This document shows positions 59,038 through 64,000 of a stretch of 64,000 bases of DNA, in pieces. Position 1 is the stretch's first letter; the number at the start of each line of letters is the position of its first letter. This stretch comes from JBNGOQ01 sp050589645 (GTDB lineage Bacteria; Bacteroidota; Bacteroidia; Flavobacteriales; Flavobacteriaceae). The translations under genes and the position numbers were made by a program. Under the pieces are notes generated by a model that searched no databases, was not told the origin of the DNA, and was given only the letters and a program-made list of their open reading frames with translations. The stretch covers positions 124,001 through 188,000 of the forward strand of contig NZ_JBNGOQ010000002.1 in the NCBI RefSeq assembly GCF_050589645.1. Direction: 5' to 3'.

Positions 59038-61263
59038 CTAGAGCAAAATACTGAGCCCTAGCGATATATTTCTACCGATATTGGGTATACCATCGGTCTT
59101 GAGCCGCGACAAATGGGCGATGTAGGTTTTATCCAGAAGGTTGTTGGCGGTAAGGCGCAACGACACTTCCTGATCAAAGAGCAGCAAATTTCCGCCCAAG
59201 CCCACATCCAAAAGGTTGTAACCATCGGTAAAGGTTTCGAAACTGCTTACTCTTTCCTGATCAAAGACCGATTGCAGGCTTACAAAGGCATAGCTGTTCA
59301 ATAGCCAGGTATTGGTCTTATTGAACTCCACCCGGACGGTATTGGTAATGCTATTGGCCGGAATCAATGGCAAGGAGCTGTCATCGTCCAATTCCCCGAT
59401 GACCATGGCAAAACTGCTCTCCACGTGCAGCCAGTCCAAGGGGTGGGGGTGCAGATGCAGCCCCACCTCGCCACCGTATAGCCGGGCATCTTGCTGTCGG
59501 TAGAGGAAGACTGCATCTTCACCAACAAATTCCCCATTGGGCTCAATAAATATGAAATCGGAGACCGTATTGTGAAAGCCGTTTACCGAAAGCTCCAGGT
59601 GCTCGCTGCTGTACTCCAGAGCCAGGTCTACCTGAACGTTTTGCTCGTTGCCCAGATCGGGGTCACCAATTTCAAAACGGTTGGTGCCTTCGTGCACGCC
59701 GTTTGAAGTAAGCTCTGCCAGATTGGGGGCTCGAAAGCCCGTAGCCAGGTTCAAACGCCCCACAAGGTTTTTGGAAAGTCCCATTTTATAGCCAATGGCC
59801 GCGTTGAAACTGTTGAAATTCCTGTCGAGTTCCGGAATAAAATCCTCTTCGCTAGGCAGTCCACTGGCCTCCCCGTTGATTGCACGGTGATCGTACCGAA
59901 TTCCCAGTTGTAGGTCGCTATTGTTTTTAAAATGGAGGTGGGAGGTTCCCAAAAACCCTATGTCATTGGTAATGGCATCGGGAATCAGTATTTCTTCCCC
60001 AAAGTTTTCATTGCGTTGATGCATACCCTGCACGCCAAAAATGGTTTCCAAATTACGCCATTCCGGTAGGCGATATTGGACGTTATAACTAAAGGTTTTC
60101 AAGTCCATATCCAGGGCAGCTTCCTCGGTACCTTCTTCCTCCTCAAATTCCCTGCGGTCGTTAAAGGTATAGCCCAAGGTGGCATCCAAACTGGAACGTT
60201 CAAAGAAAATACTGGTCTTGGAACTGAGGATGTGGTTATCTATCTCCTGATTGGGCAGTCCCGGAGAGCGGCTTTTGGTCTGTTCCCCTAACTCTTCGGG
60301 GATACCCAGATCCGACCGGTTGTAGTTGTATCGCAACTCCGTTTTAAAGGTAGCGGCCTGGTACCCCACGCCCGCTTTGATATCGTACTCCCGAAAACGC
60401 GAATTGGTAACACGAACGTCCTCGCCGGTATTATAATCGACATGTGAGGCTACACTCCCTCTCAATAGAAATTTAAACCGCTCACTGGAGGCTTTAAATC
60501 CGGCATTGGCATTTAGGCCTTCGGTATTTGAAAAATAATTTAGGTTGATATCCCCTGAGTTGGTCTTGGGAATCGCAAATTTTTCCGGATTTAGATAGAG
60601 TACCCCGCCCAGGGCATCCGATCCGTAGAGTAGGGAGGCGGGCCCCTTAATGACCTCTACGCTTTCTATACCCGCATCACTGATACCCAGTCCATGCTCA
60701 TCGCCGAACTGCTGGTTCTCCAATCGAATCCCTTGGGTATATACCAGTACACGATTAAAACTCAATCCGCGTATCACGGGTTTTCCAATCCCAAGACCTG
60801 TGGAGACGGTTTCCACTCCGGGAATATTGGTAATGCCCTGGGCCAGGGTAACGGCTCCACGGGCTTTCAGATTGGCCACGGTCTCATGGGCTACTTTCAC
60901 CACGTTTTCACGTTGTAGCTTATGAAAGGGTGTGGACACAATGACCTCCTCCATCTCGATGGCGCTGGGGGATAAATCGATACGGAGCGAATTGGCACCA
61001 CTTAAAATAGTGATGCTGCGCGAATAGGTCTGATAGCCAATATAAGAAACTACCAGCTTGTAGGTGCCCAAAGGCAGGTTGTTGATGCGATAGTTTCCCT
61101 CCGCGTCGGAAATGGCACCCTTCTCGAGCTGTGGAAAGTATATGGTGACCTGTTCCAAGGGCAGGGCACTTTCCGAATCCGTAATAGTTCCATTCAGGGT
61201 GTTTTGTGCATAATTATAGGTAAGTGACATTGCCAAGAGCAATGAAAATGCTATTTTTTTCAT
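59038..61263 (-). CDS. TonB-dependent receptor
   Basis: A 741-residue outer-membrane receptor with a signal peptide (about 1-19, ending YNYAQ). The carboxypeptidase-regulatory-like domain follows (about 20-100, GTITDSESALPLEQVTIYFPQLEKGAISDAEGNY in parts), then the plug (about 110-240, LAQGITNIPGVETVSTGLGIGKPVIRGL and VEVIKGPASLLYGSDALGGVLY) and the 22-stranded barrel ending in an aromatic-poor SLGLSILL. A His cluster HLHPHPLDWLH lies near residue 630. The neighbouring small His/Cys-rich protein suggests a metal ligand, but ferric chelates, cobalamin or sugars remain possible. It follows that gene by 42 bp. Confidence 0.93.
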   Translation of the reverse strand: MKKIAFSLLLAMSLTYNYAQNTLNGTITDSESALPLEQVTIYFPQLEKGAISDAEGNYRINNLPLGTYKLVVSYIGYQTYSRSITILSGANSLRIDLSPSAIEMEEVIVSTPFHKLQRENVVKVAHETVANLKARGAVTLAQGITNIPGVETVSTGLGIGKPVIRGLSFNRVLVYTQGIRLENQQFGDEHGLGISDAGIESVEVIKGPASLLYGSDALGGVLYLNPEKFAIPKTNSGDINLNYFSNTEGLNANAGFKASSERFKFLLRGSVASHVDYNTGEDVRVTNSRFREYDIKAGVGYQAATFKTELRYNYNRSDLGIPEELGEQTKSRSPGLPNQEIDNHILSSKTSIFFERSSLDATLGYTFNDRREFEEEEGTEEAALDMDLKTFSYNVQYRLPEWRNLETIFGVQGMHQRNENFGEEILIPDAITNDIGFLGTSHLHFKNNSDLQLGIRYDHRAINGEASGLPSEEDFIPELDRNFNSFNAAIGYKMGLSKNLVGRLNLATGFRAPNLAELTSNGVHEGTNRFEIGDPDLGNEQNVQVDLALEYSSEHLELSVNGFHNTVSDFIFIEPNGEFVGEDAVFLYRQQDARLYGGEVGLHLHPHPLDWLHVESSFAMVIGELDDDSSLPLIPANSITNTVRVEFNKTNTWLLNSYAFVSLQSVFDQERVSSFETFTDGYNLLDVGLGGNLLLFDQEVSLRLTANNLLDKTYIAHLSRLKTDGIPNIGRNISLGLSILL

Positions 61264-61305
61264 AACTGGATTTAAAAAAGATTAATAAAATGTAAATCGG
61301 GATTG

Positions 61306-61638
61306 TTATGAAAGGCTGGGGGGTCCCCTAAGGGAGAAATGCAGCGCCTGATAGTCGCTTAAAAAGAAGTAAGCACTGAAATTGGTAGTATCGTAATTGG
61401 GCACTGGGAATACGGTAAAAGCATACAGGGCCGGATAAAACTGGGAAGACAATTTGTACTTTTGAAAATCGCAATCGAGTTCTACCTCGTGAATGTGAAC
61501 TGCACCCCTTTTGGTACATTCCTGCTGTAAGTGATCATGGATGGCGTGAGAAAGCTTTACCATAGACGGCAAGGCAATGGAAATCACCAATACCATGGAA
61601 ACAAGCGGGAAAAGTATATTTTTTACTTCAGTGCTCAC
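61306..61638 (-). CDS. Small exported His/Cys-rich protein beside the TonB receptor
   Basis: A 110-residue protein with an N-terminal signal or anchor helix (about 8-28), then KLSHAIHDHLQQECTKRGAVHIHEVELDCDFQKYKLSS, rich in His and with two Cys: a likely metal site. The end is aromatic and beta-like. The start codon is GTG at 61638, with TAGTTTTG (minus, 61650-61643) only four bases upstream; an ATG at residue 15 is possible but would lose the signal. Likely the first gene of a two-gene unit with the receptor. Metal binding is inference. Confidence 0.65.
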   Translation of the reverse strand: MSTEVKNILFPLVSMVLVISIALPSMVKLSHAIHDHLQQECTKRGAVHIHEVELDCDFQKYKLSSQFYPALYAFTVFPVPNYDTTNFSAYFFLSDYQALHFSLRGPPSLS

Positions 61639-61642
61639 CCTA

Positions 61643-61650
61643 CAAAACTA
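61643..61650 (-). promoter_or_regulatory. -7 box TAGTTTTG just before a GTG start
   Basis: Exact TAnnTTTG on the minus strand with four bases to the GTG; a leaderless transcript would result. Confidence 0.35.
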
Positions 61651-61705
61651 GGGAAATATGAAAGACGAAAGCTGTTAATAAAATACTAATATTATACCTT
61701 GGCCA

Positions 61706-62032
61706 TTATTGTTGTCTAAAAAGAAAACCTAGCCCCATCCGGCTGAGCATCTTTTTTTCAAAATTCCAAAAAAAGCGGAACTGTCCAAAGAGCCACCCAA
61801 AGATGACCAATAGTATTTGATAAAAGGGAAAGATCAAGGAGAGTCGCAATAGAAAGTAAACCAGACCACCCCACCAAAAACCTTCGGGGAACACCTCACG
61901 GTGCAATCCGATCCAATCCAAAAAAGGTTTGGCCACATAAACCGAAGAAGAGCCGGTAACGGCGAAGACGATAAAAATGACCACCAACTGAAAATTGGAG
62001 CTTATGCCCCAGCGTTCCTTGAATTTTTGCAT
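61706..62032 (-). CDS. DUF6787-like small membrane protein
   Basis: A 108-residue protein beginning MQKFKERWGISSNFQLVVIFIVFAVTGSSSVYVAKPFLDW, with three hydrophobic segments (about 14-36, 50-68, 70-88) and a basic end FEKKMLSRMGLGFLFRQQ. The beginning and size fit a Bacteroidota family (I believe DUF6787) of unknown function. It lies 33 bp after the DUF6146-like gene. Confidence 0.7.
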   Translation of the reverse strand: MQKFKERWGISSNFQLVVIFIVFAVTGSSSVYVAKPFLDWIGLHREVFPEGFWWGGLVYFLLRLSLIFPFYQILLVIFGWLFGQFRFFWNFEKKMLSRMGLGFLFRQQ

Positions 62033-62065
62033 ACCTAGTTGCTAACTAAGTGGCGAAGATAGGAC

Positions 62066-62533
62066 TTATATGCGTGGAAAAAAAGGCCCCAAACGCTGTC
62101 CGTATTTCCTTTGGAAAAAGACAAAATAGTTATAGAGTTTATAGTTTACCTCATACCCATAATCTATTCGCGGATTGTAGTCTATCGTCAGAATATACAG
62201 GTTGGGGTCATACAATTGCGGGTTTTGAACGCGTATGTTCCAATTGGTCACCAATAACTGATTGCGGGTCTCCAAAAAGGATTGGCTGTAATAACCCGGT
62301 GGACGGGCAATTCCTTGCAACCAGATGTTAAAGCCCGGCTCAATGATGATGATTTCATATTCGGTCTCTTCACTGGCTATAGTAATGGTATCGCCTTCCT
62401 TTTGATCAAAATATGATTTTTCCCTATCGGAAATCTCCACAGTTTCCTTGGTGCTGGTACAACTCGCTACGGAAAGTAGAACGGCAAACAGCACAAGGCT
62501 TACGGGTAGTACAATCTTTTTCATTTTTTTCAT
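62066..62533 (-). CDS. DUF6146-like lipoprotein
   Basis: A 155-residue lipoprotein: signal then SVASC (Cys25). The mature part has YEIIIIEPGFNIWL, PPGYYSQSFLETRNQLLVTNWNIR and the characteristic YDPNLYILTIDYNPRIDYGYEVNYKLYNYFVFFQRKYGQRL, as in DUF6146 of Bacteroidota. No function is known. Starts at 62533 and 62524 are both possible. It probably shares a transcript with the gene downstream at 61706-62032. Confidence 0.75.
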   Translation of the reverse strand: MKKMKKIVLPVSLVLFAVLLSVASCTSTKETVEISDREKSYFDQKEGDTITIASEETEYEIIIIEPGFNIWLQGIARPPGYYSQSFLETRNQLLVTNWNIRVQNPQLYDPNLYILTIDYNPRIDYGYEVNYKLYNYFVFFQRKYGQRLGPFFPRI

Positions 62534-62649
62534 TTTTTTTGGTTCGACTTTTACGTACGGGAAACTCTTAAAACAGAACTCCCGTGGAATTACAGCATCA
62601 GAAAATATGCCAAAGCTTCTCCGTTGGCCAACAAATTCACTAGAAGATA

Positions 62650-62677
62650 CAAAAAAACCATTCGCCTTGGCGAATGG
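62650..62677 (-). terminator. Terminator of the DUF937 gene
   Basis: Perfect ten-base arms ACCATTCGCC/GGCGAATGGT with a two-base loop (62656-62677), followed on the minus strand by seven T. Confidence 0.9.
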
Positions 62678-62707
62678 TCCTGTTAAATATAGTTAAGAAG
62701 CTGTTTT

Positions 62708-63349
62708 TTACTTTCCGAATAGACCGCCCAAAAGTCCGCCAAGGCCGCTCTTTTTCTTGCTACCTCCTCCAAGTACCATACCGGCCACATCGTCCAAAAT
62801 ACTGCCGTCCCCGTCGGAATCCAAAAAAGATTCGATAAGGGATTGCTGTTGACCACCGGAGCTATCGCCCCCTAATAAACCGCCTAGTAGATTGCCAATA
62901 CCATTGGAGTCGCTAATATTTTGTTGTCTGGTCTGTTTACCCAAAAATCCCATTAAAATTGGAGCGGCAACCTTCAGAATAGTAGCAATGGAGCCTGCAT
63001 CCATACCCGATTTTTGACTAAGTGCATTTTCCAGTTGGGGTTGCTTGCCGCCCAAAACGTGCCCTAAAATACCGGCACCGTCCTCCATTACGGACTGATC
63101 TACACCGCCTCCGAAGAGTCCGCCCAGATTGTCCAAGATACCCCCGTCGTGCTTGCTAGAAAGCGCATTCATTAAGCCCTGTGCGCCATCGGGCGAGGCC
63201 GCATTTCTTTTCATAGCGCCCATTAATACGGGAAGTGCCATACTTAGTACACTGCTTGTTTTGTCAGCAGGTTGTCCCGCTTGCTGCGCAACACCGCTAA
63301 TCAATTGCTGGCCCATAGGCCCGTTCAATAAATCTAATATTCCAGACAT
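62708..63349 (-). CDS. DUF937 domain protein
   Basis: A 213-residue protein starting MSGILDLLNGPMGQQLISGVAQQAGQ. Two DUF937-type helical blocks (about 1-60 and 90-150, ATILKVAAPILMGFLGKQT) alternate with Gly-rich linkers (GGLFGGGVDQ, GNLLGGLLGGDSSGG). A DSDGDGSILDDV segment that looks like a Ca-binding loop and a Gly/Lys-rich tail GLGGLLGGLFGK complete it. Length is usual for the family, of unknown function, probably cytosolic. I chose the ATG at 63349; the ten upstream codons are not protein-like. Confidence 0.85.
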   Translation of the reverse strand: MSGILDLLNGPMGQQLISGVAQQAGQPADKTSSVLSMALPVLMGAMKRNAASPDGAQGLMNALSSKHDGGILDNLGGLFGGGVDQSVMEDGAGILGHVLGGKQPQLENALSQKSGMDAGSIATILKVAAPILMGFLGKQTRQQNISDSNGIGNLLGGLLGGDSSGGQQQSLIESFLDSDGDGSILDDVAGMVLGGGSKKKSGLGGLLGGLFGK

Positions 63350-63427
63350 GTTTATTTTGATTTTTATAGTTGTACCCAATGTACAAAAAAGAGGGTAAAT
63401 AAGCGCATTGTTCCGACAATATGGTCC

Positions 63428-64000
63428 TTACTTCAATAAAGCGATGATCTGGGACGCCAATTCCTCACCGATACGGTCCTGCGCCTCCCCAGTGGCGGCC
63501 CCGATATGCGGGGTCATGGAAATGTTGGGATGCATAAGGATTTTGATTTCCGGTGAAGGCTCGGATTCAAAAACGTCCAGACCGGCAAAGGATACCTTTT
63601 TGCTTTCCAGGGCGTCGATAAGGGCTACTTCGTCTATGACGCCACCACGGGCAGCGTTAACAATGCCCACGCCAGACTTCATCAATTCGAACTCTGGTTT
63701 ACCAATTACATATGCTTTCTGTGCTGGTACGTGAAGGGTGATGAAGTCCGCTGATTTTAGCACCTCTTCCTTGGCTACACCTTCAAATTCAAAGGAAACG
63801 GAACGCCCATCGAAAAAGGGGACGTCTATGGTGGCCTTTTCCAAAAAGGGATCATAATAGCGTACATGCATCCCTACGCCCAAGGCAATCCTCGCCGTAG
63901 CCCTGCCGATTCTTCCAAATCCAATGATACCCAAGGTTTTTCCACGCAATTCCAAACCGCCCGCATAGGCCTTTTTTAATTTTTTGAAATTGCTATCGCC
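63428..64000 (-). CDS. serA: D-3-phosphoglycerate dehydrogenase-like protein, C-terminal part
   Basis: A D-2-hydroxyacid dehydrogenase cut by the right edge; about 190 C-terminal residues are visible. The dinucleotide motif GIIGFGRIGRATA, the catalytic Arg in NAARGGVIDE, the Glu in LDVFESEPSPE and the His in TPHIGAATGEAQ are all present. The protein ends about 20 residues after the His, so it lacks a C-terminal ACT domain, as in short SerA forms. It would make 3-phosphohydroxypyruvate, the precursor of serine. Another 2-hydroxyacid dehydrogenase is possible. Confidence 0.85.
   Translation of the reverse strand, partial: GDSNFKKLKKAYAGGLELRGKTLGIIGFGRIGRATARIALGVGMHVRYYDPFLEKATIDVPFFDGRSVSFEFEGVAKEEVLKSADFITLHVPAQKAYVIGKPEFELMKSGVGIVNAARGGVIDEVALIDALESKKVSFAGLDVFESEPSPEIKILMHPNISMTPHIGAATGEAQDRIGEELASQIIALLK

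Overview
The window looks like ordinary chromosome of a Flavobacteriia member (Bacteroidota), probably a marine Flavobacteriaceae. The signs are the repeated promoter box TAnnTTTG close to starts, the near absence of Shine-Dalgarno sequences, a TonB-dependent receptor with a carboxypeptidase-regulatory-like N-terminus, many SxxC-type lipoproteins, and several small families typical of this phylum. No rRNA, tRNA, insertion sequence, prophage or CRISPR array was seen. Both ends cut a gene: an acyl-CoA carboxylase beta subunit (left) and a D-3-phosphoglycerate dehydrogenase-like gene (right).

Layout. 0-9 kb: acyl-CoA carboxylase, an Idh-type oxidoreductase, ettA, a lipoprotein metallo-hydrolase, a membrane coiled-coil protein, fumC, arsC and prfB with a classical +1 programmed frameshift. 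9-21 kb: a large zinc metalloprotease, ltaE, a DUF1508 protein, YbaB/EbfC, an S9 oligopeptidase, then a cysteine-synthase-like gene beside an alpha-oxoamine synthase. That pair resembles the first two steps of capnine (sulfonolipid) synthesis, and a GNAT-fold protein lies beyond an 0.8-kb island of short repeats. 21-28 kb: DUF4834, YfhO, GT4, flippase and an AraC-type regulator. 28-38 kb: an Arg-rich secreted protein, uvrA, two tandem copies of an ECF sigma cassette, a cysteine-free endonuclease III, Bcp, a conserved unknown protein and an MBL hydrolase. 38-43 kb: a four-gene operon with a BatA/VWA membrane protein and a dihydroorotase-like protein that lacks its metal ligands. 43-55 kb: envelope and carbohydrate-type genes (GT2, PhnD-like lipoprotein, PD40 protein, LamG-like protein facing a membrane-anchored putative regulator, SGNH hydrolase, two exported Gfo/Idh/MocA proteins, S10 peptidase). 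55-64 kb: DUF2400, lolD-like ABC ATPase, msrA-folE, a head-GIN protein, a TonB receptor with a His/Cys-rich partner, small membrane proteins and lipoproteins, DUF937 and serA.

The most interesting part is 32.3-34.5 kb. There, promoter, about 120-nt leader with a covarying hairpin, sigma factor, exactly 70-nt spacer with a conserved inverted repeat, a 47-residue protein and a terminator are all present twice in tandem. The 47-residue proteins are easily missed because they are so short. Functions are assigned by reading motifs only; no database search was run.
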